Positions 7,360-14,754 of a DNA stretch of 14,754 nucleotides are shown here, in pieces. Both the position numbers and the translations under genes were made by a program. This DNA is from JAAXGI01 sp963579625 (GTDB lineage: Bacteria > Gemmatimonadota > Gemmatimonadetes > Longimicrobiales > Gaopeijiaceae), in contig CAUZHN010000057.1 in NCBI GenBank assembly GCA_963579625.1, forward strand, positions 1 to 14,754, given 5' to 3'. Positions within the stretch are counted from its first letter, which is position 1. The number at the start of each line of letters is the position of its first letter. The notes under the pieces are model-generated. The model ran no database searches and was not told the origin of the DNA. It saw only the letters and a program-made list of their open reading frames with translations.

Positions 7360-7577
7360 CTTTCTAGATTCGTGCGGTCCATCTTAATTAGCTGCAATGC
7401 CTGGCTTTTCGACCTCAACCCATCCTTGGCCCTGTTTTCGAAATGATGCGAAGACGCATTCATGGCAACATCATCTTCAGAACTGCGATACGCTACTATT
7501 GCGGTCTTAGCAAGCAATACCATGGCGCCACCAACGAAGATGGCAGACGCTATTCCCAAAACACTTCTCAGCCGCAT
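7350..7577 (-). CDS. Candidate small single-pass membrane protein, overlapping the nrdJ 3' end
   Basis: This is a 75-residue frame. Its ATG at 7575-7577 lies in the last codons of nrdJ (the sequence ATGCGGCTGA contains both start and nrdJ stop), a ten-base overlap that would allow translational coupling. The product has a short basic N-terminus (MRLR), one strong hydrophobic segment (about residues 6-29), and a polar tail of about 45 residues rich in Ser, Asp, Asn and His. No clear ribosome-binding site precedes it, and I recognise no family. Its last codon and stop fall in the AT-rich inverted repeat. The hydrophobic helix and coupled position favour a real gene; the lack of known relatives and the odd end argue against it. 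Confidence 0.35.
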   Translation of the reverse strand: MRLRSVLGIASAIFVGGAMVLLAKTAIVAYRSSEDDVAMNASSHHFENRAKDGLRSKSQALQLIKMDRTNLESSI

Positions 7578-10108
7578 TCGCTATACCCGCACATGTGGCA
7601 CTTCACACAACCTTCCTCATATGCGAGCTGGCCCGCACCACAGTCGGGGCAGGCGCCCAGGAAGGAGTGATCCACGCGTAAGGTGGAGAGTCCACTGTCC
7701 GGATCAAGCTGGCTCCCGCTGATACTACCCACCACGGAGGGCGAACTGATCGGCAGCTCTTCCTGAATACCCTCTCGCTCCGCAAGATAACGTTCGATCG
7801 CCTGGGCCACTGCATCCGGAGCGGACAAAACCTTGTTGGGCCCAACACCCACAGCGCGGTCACACGAGATCCCACGGAGCTGGTCCCGTACGGCCGTGAT
7901 CGGGATTCCGGAGCGAAGCGCAAGTGACACGAGCCGACCCATCGCTTCCGCATCAGCATTCGCCGCCCCACCGGCCTTCCCCAATGTGGTAAACACCTCG
8001 AAAGGGCGACCGTCCTCATCCTCGTTGATCGTCACATAGAGGTCACCCAGGGGAGAGAGTATTCTGACTGTATGGCCGCGCAGAAGGGAAGGACGCTGTC
8101 GCTTGTGGCGGTTAGCCTTGGCGTCCCTATCCTGCTCCTCCATCTGCCCTCTGAGTTGCTCCAGCTCCACCCTCACACCATGTGCCTCTTCCCGTGCATC
8201 CGCAAGCTGATGTTCCAACGCGACCCTCTCTTCGCTGGAGGCCTCATTCTTCCCAGTCTTTCCCGTTGAGAGAACCTGCATGGGCCTGGAGCCATCCCGA
8301 TAGACAGTGACACCCTTACACCCCAGATCGAAGGCCAACTCGTAGATCTCCCGCACCTCGATCTCAGTGGCCTCGTTTGCAAAGTTGGTTGTCTTAGAGA
8401 TCGCGCTGTCTGTATGCTCTTGGAATGCGGCCTGCATCCGGACATGCCACTCTGGTGAGATGTCGTGCGAGGTCACGAAGACGCGCTGGATCTCCTCCGG
8501 TACTTCCTCGAAGTGAATGTGGCCCTCCGAGGCGATCCGTTCCATCAGATCTTCCGAGTACCACCCCTGCTTCTTGGAAATTCGCACGAAATCCTCGTTG
8601 ACATCCGGCATCATCGCACCCGCCTGATTTCGCATGAATGCCACAGCAAAAAGAGGCTCAATCCCACCTGAGCACCCTGCAAAGATGGAGATGGTTCCGG
8701 TTGGCGCCACTGTAGTGAGATTACAATTCCGAAGCCGGCGTTCCGGCCGAATCCTCGATCCATCGACCCGATGGACACAGCTCTCATCCGGACCCCAAAT
8801 GGACGCCTCCCACGCCGGAAAGACACCTCTCATTTCGGCTAACCTCTCCGAGGCAATCCGGGACTCCTCGTTCACAAACTCCATTAGACGACTGCCCAGC
8901 CGAACCCCCTCTTCCGAATTGTAAGGCACGCCCACCCGCACTAGAAGGTCCGCCCACCCCATGACGCCAAGCCCGACCCGCCGGATTGTCTGAGCCAGCT
9001 TGTTGATTTCCGTAAGGGGATAGCGGTTTGCGTCGATCACGTTGTCGAGGAAATGGGTCGAGAGGTGGACAACCCTCCGCAACCCATCCCAGTCAATCCG
9101 CTCCTCCGGCGTCTCCTCGGGAGCGGCATCTTCCTTCACGAAGCTTCCGACGTTCACGCTTCCCAGATTGCATACATCGTAGGGAAGCAGCGGCTGCTCA
9201 CCGCAAGGGTTCGTCGCTTCGTAATCCCCAAGGGCCGGGACCGGGTTGAATTCGTTCGCGCGGTCGATGAAGAACACCCCTGGCTCTCCTGTCTTCCACG
9301 CACCACCCACAATCATGTCGAAGATCTCTCGAGCGTTGTCCGTTCCCACCCCCTCGCCCGTCCGTGGGTTCACCAGTTCGTACTCCGAATCGGTACGGAC
9401 AGCTTCCATGAATGCGTTCGTAACCGCCACTGAGATGTTGAAGTTGGTTACCTGGGAAGTGTCGTCCTTGCAGGTGATGAAGTCCCTGATGTCGGGGTGG
9501 TCGACACGCAGGATCCCCATGTTTGCGCCCCGTCTAGTCCCACCCTGCTTCACCACCTCGGTCGAGGCATCGTACAAACGCATGAAAGAGATCGGACCGG
9601 AAGCCACACCCATCGTCGAGCGGACGGTGTCTCCCATCGAGCGAATCCGCGAAAAAGAGAAACCGGTTCCGCCCCCAGACTGGTGCACCAATGCCATCGA
9701 TTTCAGGGTGTCATAGATCCCGTTTCTTCCGTTCGAAAGTGCATCATGAACCGGAAGTACGAAGCAAGCCGAGAGCTGCCCGAGGGGCCGGCCGGCATTC
9801 ATCAACGTCGGCGAGTTGGGTTCGAACTTCCCCGTAGTCATAAGCTCGTAGAATTGGCGCGCCAGTTCCTCCACCGCCGCCTCGGATGCGCTGTGGCTGC
9901 AATCCTCTTCTGCAATCACCCGGGCCACCCGCCAGAACATGGTCTCGGGCGTCTCCGTTGGGTTCCCCTCCTCGTCCTTCTTCAGGTACCGGCGTGCAAG
10001 AACAAGCCGGGCATTCTCGGTCATTACTACCGGGGGAAGATCATCCGGGACCTGATCGTCGAAGAGGCGTTCGCCTAGAGGGTCGGCTCGTTCCTCACTG
10101 GACGGCAT
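7568..10108 (-). CDS. nrdJ: Vitamin B12-dependent (class II) ribonucleoside-diphosphate reductase
   Basis: Makes deoxyribonucleotides from ribonucleotides using adenosylcobalamin as radical source, without a partner subunit or oxygen. All expected parts are present in 846 residues. Redox cysteines are C115 (LSACFVLP) and C313 (DVCNLGS). The thiyl-radical C302 sits in NPCGE, with N300 and E304 as active-site partners; the C302-C313 spacing of 11 matches Thermotoga NrdJ. GGGTGFSFSR (145-154) and PTGTIS (469-474) are further conserved elements. Residues about 675-775 form the TSCPD-type domain (ILSPLGDLYVTINEDEDG). The C-terminus carries CPDC (820/823) and C834, C837, C840, C845, a zinc-ribbon/redox tail that resets the active site. 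Residues about 624-661 are a charged predicted coiled coil between barrel and TSCPD domain. The ATG is supported by AAGGAG about ten bases upstream. No B12 riboswitch box was found upstream. Confidence 0.97.
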   Translation of the reverse strand: MPSSEERADPLGERLFDDQVPDDLPPVVMTENARLVLARRYLKKDEEGNPTETPETMFWRVARVIAEEDCSHSASEAAVEELARQFYELMTTGKFEPNSPTLMNAGRPLGQLSACFVLPVHDALSNGRNGIYDTLKSMALVHQSGGGTGFSFSRIRSMGDTVRSTMGVASGPISFMRLYDASTEVVKQGGTRRGANMGILRVDHPDIRDFITCKDDTSQVTNFNISVAVTNAFMEAVRTDSEYELVNPRTGEGVGTDNAREIFDMIVGGAWKTGEPGVFFIDRANEFNPVPALGDYEATNPCGEQPLLPYDVCNLGSVNVGSFVKEDAAPEETPEERIDWDGLRRVVHLSTHFLDNVIDANRYPLTEINKLAQTIRRVGLGVMGWADLLVRVGVPYNSEEGVRLGSRLMEFVNEESRIASERLAEMRGVFPAWEASIWGPDESCVHRVDGSRIRPERRLRNCNLTTVAPTGTISIFAGCSGGIEPLFAVAFMRNQAGAMMPDVNEDFVRISKKQGWYSEDLMERIASEGHIHFEEVPEEIQRVFVTSHDISPEWHVRMQAAFQEHTDSAISKTTNFANEATEIEVREIYELAFDLGCKGVTVYRDGSRPMQVLSTGKTGKNEASSEERVALEHQLADAREEAHGVRVELEQLRGQMEEQDRDAKANRHKRQRPSLLRGHTVRILSPLGDLYVTINEDEDGRPFEVFTTLGKAGGAANADAEAMGRLVSLALRSGIPITAVRDQLRGISCDRAVGVGPNKVLSAPDAVAQAIERYLAEREGIQEELPISSPSVVGSISGSQLDPDSGLSTLRVDHSFLGACPDCGAGQLAYEEGCVKCHMCGYSECG

Positions 10109-10154
10109 ATCGTAGGGCTCCTTGTGCTAAGCGTGGCGGTTCAGGTTCGTCGTA

Positions 10155-10185
10155 TGTGGAAGGCGCTGTGGAAAGGTCGTGGAAA
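10155..10185 (-). promoter_or_regulatory. Three phased TTCCAC repeats upstream of nrdJ
   Basis: On the minus strand, TTCCAC occurs three times in the nrdJ leader (plus-strand GTGGAA at 10156-10161, 10168-10173 and 10179-10184), spaced 12 and 11 bases, about one helical turn. A related GTGGAC lies at 10242-10247. The middle copy, CTTTCCACA, differs from the E. coli DnaA-box consensus TTWTNCACA at one position; the others differ at two. Such a cluster could bind DnaA or another regulator, as nrd genes are often tied to replication. They lie 48-77 bases before the start codon, downstream of the candidate promoter. Confidence 0.4.
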
Positions 10186-10225
10186 GCCGAGCTTAACCGG
10201 TGGAGAAGCGAATAAAACCTATATC

Positions 10226-10235
10226 CTCCGCGGAG
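10226..10235. repeat. Palindrome CTCCGCGGAG in the nrdJ upstream region
   Basis: A perfect 10-base palindrome. After one mismatched pair, it is continued by two further matching pairs (AT/AT) on each side. It lies between the candidate nrdJ promoter and the TTCCAC repeats, in a place suited to an operator. No known regulator is recognised from the sequence; it does not match the AT-rich NrdR box. Confidence 0.35.
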
Positions 10236-10285
10236 TATCACGTGGACAACCGAGCCTGAAACCACAAAATATAGTTGCCAAGTTC

Positions 10286-10314
10286 ACAATAGAACACGAT
10301 ATGTAGTGGGTCAA
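10286..10314 (-). promoter_or_regulatory. Candidate sigma70-type promoter for nrdJ
   Basis: On the minus strand TTGACC (10309-10314), a spacer of exactly 17 bases, then TATTGT (10286-10291). The -35 matches five of six consensus bases, the -10 four of six. The surrounding 60 bases are AT-rich relative to the genes on both sides. It would give a leader of about 170 bases containing the palindrome and the TTCCAC repeats. Confidence 0.45.
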
Positions 10315-10345
10315 GGGGATTTCTTCACCGGAGGGGTACGTCGGC

Positions 10346-13300
10346 CTAGAATGACCATCCCGTCTGCAGGTAGACGGACGCACGGCGATCCGACCCGGCG
10401 GCCACTTCAAGGGGCATGGCGACACCTAAGCGAACCCGACTGATTTCCTCGAATAATAGTAACCCGAAGACCACCACCTCGGCCCCAAACGAGCTGACAG
10501 TGCTCCACTCGGTCTCGGACCCGCCCACATCGCTACCTACTCCAGCCACATCAACGAATATAGATCCGGCAATCCGATCTAGGTGAAGGGGCCAGGAACC
10601 GACTCCGGCATGAATCATCGCCAGAGGAAAACGCCACTCACCAGACATAGCCCACGCTGTGTTCCCCCGTACAGCTCTCGTAGACATACCCCTCACAGGA
10701 AATCGGCGAAAAGCATTCCCCGGAGTAAACCCCAGAACCCCTCTTCCGTCGCCTCCTCCACCCCCGACGCTAAAGTGCCCCGTTCCAGCTCCGGGTCCAT
10801 CCGCAATACCGACGGAAGTCCGGAAAGCTAAGACGTGGTTGGAATAGCCAGGGCCGGGAATCCCATGATACCCACGAACTGATGCCACCGCCTCGCGAAA
10901 CGCCCCGTCAGATCCACTCAGACCTATTAGGCTGTCTGGGACGGAGCGGTCCCATCGCTCTCGGAGACCAACCGAGACGCTGATCCCATTCTCCCTTGAC
11001 ACCGAGAACGGATAGGCGCGCGCTGTCGATAGCCCCATCGACAGGCGGACTTCCGCTAGGCTGCTCAAAGGCCGCAACGACTCGAACCGTTCGCTATCTT
11101 CGCCGTCGACCTCGAGAATCCGTTGCCGCTGGGAGATGGTCCGACCCCCGAGCGAGAGGATGCCGGTACTGCGCATACGCTGAAGGCGAAGTTCAACGGC
11201 CCCTCCCAACCAGCGCTCCGAGAGAATGGGCAGGAGGGTATCCGGAAGAGCATCCTGCTGTCCCATATCAGCCGTTGAGGCCAGGAGTGCTGCGCGCGAA
11301 GCCCATTCCTGGCCTGTCTCAACCATGAAAGTCGGGTTTCCAAGCCCCGCCCAGGCATAGTGCACGCCCCATTCAGTGCGATTCCTGGGACCATCAAAGG
11401 GCAGAGCAATTTTCATATCGTACTCATGACGCCCCACCAGGTCCGACCCAGAAGTGCGAGCACCCCATGCTACCGGAAGGACTTCTTGACCATGGACCGA
11501 CTCTCCTTCGATTCGAATGGGAAGCCAGTACCGCGGAAGCAGAGTCTGGAGAGCCGAATAGTCTCGAACCTCCACTTCGGCAAGAGCATCCGGGCTGTCC
11601 TGGTCCCTGTCCACATCGATGATCTCAGAACCCCCAAGAGCATACCGGGGATCGACAGGAAGTGGATCGAACCACGTACTGGGGTCGAATGGGACCCGGC
11701 CGATCTCCCAGCCGTCTTCGCTCAGCACGGACAAGTAGATCCATTCGCTCATGGGGTCTACAGCAGGGAAGGTTCCCCCCGTCAAGAGGTCCGTGATCTG
11801 CCTCAGCCCTCCCGGACTGGCTCTCCCGTCTGGAATCCCCTTAACCGATGGAGCTGCATAGAGGTTTGGGACGCCACTCCGATCGGAAGACCAAATTACC
11901 GTTTCTCCGTCGGGCGACCAGTCGGGTGAGCTATTCAGGCTCCTGTCTTCGAGGATCTCATGGATAACTCCGCGCTCAGTATCAAGCACCAGCACTGCCG
12001 TCCATCCTCCAGGTCGCCGTCGAACCACGGCTATCCGCTCCCCATCCGGAGACCACGCTGGGGAACTCCATAGCACGCCGGGCTCGGCATCCTGCAGAAT
12101 CCGGATCACCTCCCCATTGAGCGAGAGAAGGGCAAGTTTGTTCGCCCCACCATCGGCTAGCACCGCCACCATCTCCTTTTTGCCGGGGTGAAAGTCCACA
12201 TGTACCACGCGTAGGCCGCGTGTCACCCGGGTCACTTCTCCGTCCAAGCTCACCCTGAAGAGATCCCTGTAGAGCCGATATGTATCGACGTATTCGACCT
12301 GCGGGAGAAGAAGAGCTCCGTCGTCGAGCCACGCCGGCGGATCCAGGCTGTTCCACCTTGTCAGCGTCCGCTCACCCGCCGAAGTGTGAAGCACTAGACG
12401 CGAATCAGATCGCCCGTCAAAGCGCACGTAGGCAACTCCACTCCCGTTCGGCGCTGGAGTGGGATGCAGGGCCCAACGTCCTCCGTCAGTGAGGAGCTCA
12501 GGGTCAGGGAATCCTCCTCTCCCATCGATACGCTGTCGCAGTGCCTCAGCCTCTACCTTGACCCCCTTCATCCAGTCGGCCCACAGCTCTTGGAACGATG
12601 GCCCAAAGGTCTCTCGGGCTGCTGCATCCAGCCTATACGGAATCCACTGGTCCGCCATCGTCTCGAGGAACTGAACGAGGGTGGACTCTCCGTAAGTGTC
12701 AGAGAGGTGTCGGAGGAATAGCGAGCCGAAGACGTATGGTCGACTTCCCCCTGGCCAGACTGGCGATCGACCGAGCCCCTGCCCCACCGACTCTGACTCT
12801 CCGCCCAGGACACGGGTTCGAGCAATGGCATCGTAAAAGCTGCCGTGAACCCGTCCAGCCTCCGTATGAACGGACTCAAGGTGCACCGCAACACCTTCGA
12901 TACCAAGGGAAGACGTAGTGTATCCCGGGAATGTAGGCCAACTCCACGGAACCCTACCCAGCATCGTTCGAACGGCGGTCCCGAGCGGCCCCGTGCGATC
13001 AAGATGGAAGATGTGCACCAACTCGTGGGTGATGACCAGCTCCAACCAATCGTCAAAGTGAGAAAGGGCGAAGCCATCAAGTGGCGGCTGTACCCCAACG
13101 ACGATCCGATTTGAGGGAAGGACGTTGGCAACTCCATTGGAAAAGTCAGCGTGATCGGTAAGAAGCAGGTCGATCTGGCCTGATGGAGCGCGGAGGAAGC
13201 TTTCGTGCAGAGCTGTGTACGAGCGCTCCGCAATGATCGCAGCGTTCTTGCCCAGCTCCTCTAGTTCCGCGGGGAAAGTGACCCTGAAGTGAACTGTTTC

Positions 13301-13468
13301 GAGGGTCCGATACTCCTCGTGTGGGGGAACTGTCTGTCCCTGCACGATCACGGGAAGCACCAGGGAGGGAATGAGGACGAGTGCCAGACGAGGGATCCCT
13401 GGTCTGAGCCAGCGGATGCTCCGGCTACCCCCTTCCGCTCGGTCCGATACCGGGTAATCTTTTAACAC
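10346..13468 (-). CDS. Exported gluzincin-like peptidase domain + TolB-type propeller + outer-membrane barrel
   Basis: A 1040-residue envelope protein with three parts. After a basic n-region and hydrophobic signal segment (about 27-43, ending near VQGQ) comes a peptidase-MA-like metalloprotease domain (about 50-300): HELVH at 148-152 is the zinc motif and E191 in GIEGVAVHLE is the likely third ligand, with the usual YVFGSLFLRHLSDTYG segment later (about 245-260). Residues about 330-600 carry PD40/TolB propeller blades, seen as SPAWSPDGERIAVV (469-482) and SPDWSPDGETVIWSSD (514-529). From about 640 to the end, beta-strands with Gly and aromatics finish in YLQTGWSF; a terminal Phe is typical of outer-membrane barrels. 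Start is the GTG at 13466-13468; no ATG lies before the signal segment. Substrate unknown. All key zinc residues are present, so activity is plausible but inferred. Confidence 0.85.
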   Translation of the reverse strand: MLKDYPVSDRAEGGSRSIRWLRPGIPRLALVLIPSLVLPVIVQGQTVPPHEEYRTLETVHFRVTFPAELEELGKNAAIIAERSYTALHESFLRAPSGQIDLLLTDHADFSNGVANVLPSNRIVVGVQPPLDGFALSHFDDWLELVITHELVHIFHLDRTGPLGTAVRTMLGRVPWSWPTFPGYTTSSLGIEGVAVHLESVHTEAGRVHGSFYDAIARTRVLGGESESVGQGLGRSPVWPGGSRPYVFGSLFLRHLSDTYGESTLVQFLETMADQWIPYRLDAAARETFGPSFQELWADWMKGVKVEAEALRQRIDGRGGFPDPELLTDGGRWALHPTPAPNGSGVAYVRFDGRSDSRLVLHTSAGERTLTRWNSLDPPAWLDDGALLLPQVEYVDTYRLYRDLFRVSLDGEVTRVTRGLRVVHVDFHPGKKEMVAVLADGGANKLALLSLNGEVIRILQDAEPGVLWSSPAWSPDGERIAVVRRRPGGWTAVLVLDTERGVIHEILEDRSLNSSPDWSPDGETVIWSSDRSGVPNLYAAPSVKGIPDGRASPGGLRQITDLLTGGTFPAVDPMSEWIYLSVLSEDGWEIGRVPFDPSTWFDPLPVDPRYALGGSEIIDVDRDQDSPDALAEVEVRDYSALQTLLPRYWLPIRIEGESVHGQEVLPVAWGARTSGSDLVGRHEYDMKIALPFDGPRNRTEWGVHYAWAGLGNPTFMVETGQEWASRAALLASTADMGQQDALPDTLLPILSERWLGGAVELRLQRMRSTGILSLGGRTISQRQRILEVDGEDSERFESLRPLSSLAEVRLSMGLSTARAYPFSVSRENGISVSVGLRERWDRSVPDSLIGLSGSDGAFREAVASVRGYHGIPGPGYSNHVLAFRTSVGIADGPGAGTGHFSVGGGGGDGRGVLGFTPGNAFRRFPVRGMSTRAVRGNTAWAMSGEWRFPLAMIHAGVGSWPLHLDRIAGSIFVDVAGVGSDVGGSETEWSTVSSFGAEVVVFGLLLFEEISRVRLGVAMPLEVAAGSDRRASVYLQTGWSF

Positions 13469-13489
13469 TTTCTCTCAGTGGAATACGGT

Positions 13490-14167
13490 ATGGCTCGAAG
13501 TGAAGAATCGTTCTGGCACGGCCTCGGCCTCGGCCTCAGGGCAGCGATCTCTTCGCTACCCGAAACCTTTACACTCTCGTCTACTGGCCGTTCGCTCCCC
13601 CGCAAGCCACCCCCTGCACCAAATGATGACCAAGACCGACCACACAACCCGCTATCGGGAACGCTCGCAAGCGCCGTCACAGCATTCGTCGTCTCCGTAA
13701 TGCGCAGGTGGTCCAGGAAGCACAGGCCCTCACCGCGCACGCTGGCTAGGGGAGCAGTGGCTGGAGCCGGAGCGGCTGGAGCCGTGCTCCTTTACCATCT
13801 GCTGATAGCCCAAAGGAAAGAGGCGGCGGACAACCCCCCCGGTGAGGCCACTCACACATCTCTCAGCGAACTCGCGGATGAGCTTCTGGCGGGCGCAGGG
13901 CGCGGCCTCATCTACGCTGTGCTGCTGGCTCCCTATCTTCCTGGTCCCCCGATCTTGAGGGGTGCGATCGTGGGCTCGGTCGATTACCTGGCGACTCCAT
14001 TGGGCGGACTTTTCTCCCGCCTTCAGGAGTTCTCCCCGATTCGGAGAGTGCCCGCCATCTCGATCCTACTCGAAACAGGAGAAGCGGAAGATGACCCGTA
14101 CCTCTCCTTCCTCATCCATGGCGCACTCATGGGCCTACTTTATGGCAGTGGCTCCGAAGGAACCTGA
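13490..14167 (+). CDS. Unrecognised membrane-associated protein
   Basis: A 225-residue protein from the ATG at 13490; a GTG at 13478 in frame would add four residues. I recognise no family. The N-terminal 60 residues are polar and Pro-rich. Hydrophobic stretches follow at about residues 57-71, 87-105 (Ala/Gly-rich), 129-158 (LLAGAGRGLIYAVLLAPYLPG and beyond) and 205-221, which would allow three or four membrane passes. A charged, Glu-rich spacer separates the second and third. It is divergent from the gluzincin/barrel gene with only 21 bases between the two start codons, and its 3' end overlaps the partial gene on the other strand by 28 bp. Gene reality is supported by an uninterrupted frame with clear membrane pattern; function is unknown. 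Confidence 0.65.
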   Translation: MARSEESFWHGLGLGLRAAISSLPETFTLSSTGRSLPRKPPPAPNDDQDRPHNPLSGTLASAVTAFVVSVMRRWSRKHRPSPRTLARGAVAGAGAAGAVLLYHLLIAQRKEAADNPPGEATHTSLSELADELLAGAGRGLIYAVLLAPYLPGPPILRGAIVGSVDYLATPLGGLFSRLQEFSPIRRVPAISILLETGEAEDDPYLSFLIHGALMGLLYGSGSEGT

Positions 14168-14754
14168 GAGAGACCGCCCCTCACCCCCACCCGAGGTATC
14201 CGATCTCCGTCAATGATGGGCCGCGATTCCGGGCCGCTTCGATATGACTCTGGGCACTGTTGAAGTTGGCTCAAATCTCCGTCTGGACGCCGCTGCTGCT
14301 CAGGTAGAATCCCGAACAGGTTGGTACCTAGACTGTCTCCTCTTCCCCATCCAATGATGTGGCAGAATGCCAAGGGCTGGGCCCGAATCACCGCCGGAAG
14401 ATAGAAGAGTGCGACCGTGTCGATATGGTCCAAAAGCAAATACCTCGCTCCCATGCGATCTGCCTCTGCAAGGAATTGGTCGGGATCCCGAGTGAACGGG
14501 AAGATTCGACCACTCGGTCCGCCAAACAGGTAGTGTGCCCGAGGCTTACGGTTGAGAACAACTGCCCCTTCGGGGAGATTTGCCCCCGACCAAACCGCCG
14601 CGTCACGGAACTCCACGAACCCGGACCCCTGGCATCGGATTGGGTCTCCAGCTTGGGCAACCCTTCTACACACACTGGCGTCTTCCACAAGCGACAGCCA
14701 CCTCGGAAGAGCAGGGAGCAGGAACAGGAGAAAGACGGCCGACACCACGGTCAT
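14140..14754 (-). CDS. C-terminal part of a membrane glycosyltransferase-like protein (cut by window edge)
   Basis: 204 codons are open to the right edge. The ATG at 14752-14754 falls exactly on the edge and is probably internal, because the frame is still open. The visible part starts with one hydrophobic segment (about 3-20, VVSAVFLLFLLPALPRWL) followed by a soluble domain. Phrases such as LPEGAVVLNRKPRAHYLFGG, a RIFPFTRDPDQFL stretch, MGARYLLLDHID and FCHIIGWGRGDSLGTNLFGI resemble the region after the last membrane helix in GT39/ArnT-like dolichyl- or polyprenyl-phosphate-sugar transferases and related multi-pass proteins. The last 50 residues are polar and not conserved-looking. The catalytic acidic residues would lie upstream, outside the window, so the activity cannot be verified here. 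Confidence 0.6.
   Translation of the reverse strand: MTVVSAVFLLFLLPALPRWLSLVEDASVCRRVAQAGDPIRCQGSGFVEFRDAAVWSGANLPEGAVVLNRKPRAHYLFGGPSGRIFPFTRDPDQFLAEADRMGARYLLLDHIDTVALFYLPAVIRAQPLAFCHIIGWGRGDSLGTNLFGILPEQQRRPDGDLSQLQQCPESYRSGPESRPIIDGDRIPRVGVRGGLSQVPSEPLP

Noticed and set aside
6996..7567. A tRNA, tmRNA or RNase P RNA in the gap
   Set aside because: I looked for T-arm, acceptor CCA and conserved RNA core patterns on both strands and found none.
10124..10306. Plus-strand 60-codon frame in the nrdJ upstream region
   Set aside because: It covers the promoter and repeat region, has no ribosome-binding site of note, and its product looks random.
10109..10345. Cobalamin riboswitch upstream of the B12-dependent nrdJ
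   Set aside because: No B12-box sequence or its conserved core was found on the minus strand; only a short CCGCCAC, too little to call.

Overview
The window looks like chromosomal DNA from a GC-rich Gram-negative bacterium. The best guess is Gemmatimonadota or a close relative. The reasons are a large outer-membrane protein of the CBM9-like plus DUF5916 type, a 1040-residue gluzincin/beta-propeller/beta-barrel protein, a class II (B12-dependent) ribonucleotide reductase, and a four-cysteine YggX-like protein next to a DksA/TraR-like gene. The taxon is inferred from gene content only.

Layout. Positions 1-80 (-) hold the first 26 codons of a DksA/TraR-like regulator. It is divergent from a small iron-trafficking (YggX family) gene at 215-493 (+). 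An ornithine aminotransferase (rocD, 540-1775, -) lies divergent from an L-lactate permease (lctP, 1940-3634, +). Then come an exported CBM9-like/DUF5916 outer-membrane protein (3770-6028, +) and a SAM-dependent small-molecule methyltransferase (6108-6995, +).

From 6996 to about 7567 there is a poorly coding, partly AT-rich stretch. It holds a perfect 16-bp inverted repeat, a possible thymidine-kinase-like N-terminal fragment, and a candidate small membrane protein overlapping the end of nrdJ. nrdJ (7568-10108, -) follows. Its 237-bp upstream region carries a good sigma70-type promoter candidate, a palindrome and three helically phased TTCCAC repeats. Next is the 1040-residue gluzincin/propeller/barrel protein (10346-13468, -). 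It is divergent, with almost no spacer, from an unrecognised membrane protein (13490-14167, +). The window ends inside a gene on the minus strand (14140-14754) that resembles the C-terminal region of a membrane glycosyltransferase/mannosyltransferase.

How the genes work together. I see no single pathway joining all of them. They are mostly single-gene units on alternating strands: housekeeping (rocD, nrdJ, yggX-like), uptake (lctP) and cell envelope (DUF5916 protein, gluzincin-barrel protein, the partial glycosyltransferase). No CRISPR, tRNA, rRNA or complete insertion sequence was seen. The most unusual parts are the large three-part envelope protein, the 6996-7577 region, and the nrdJ control region. 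I found no multi-gene system that I could defend as novel.
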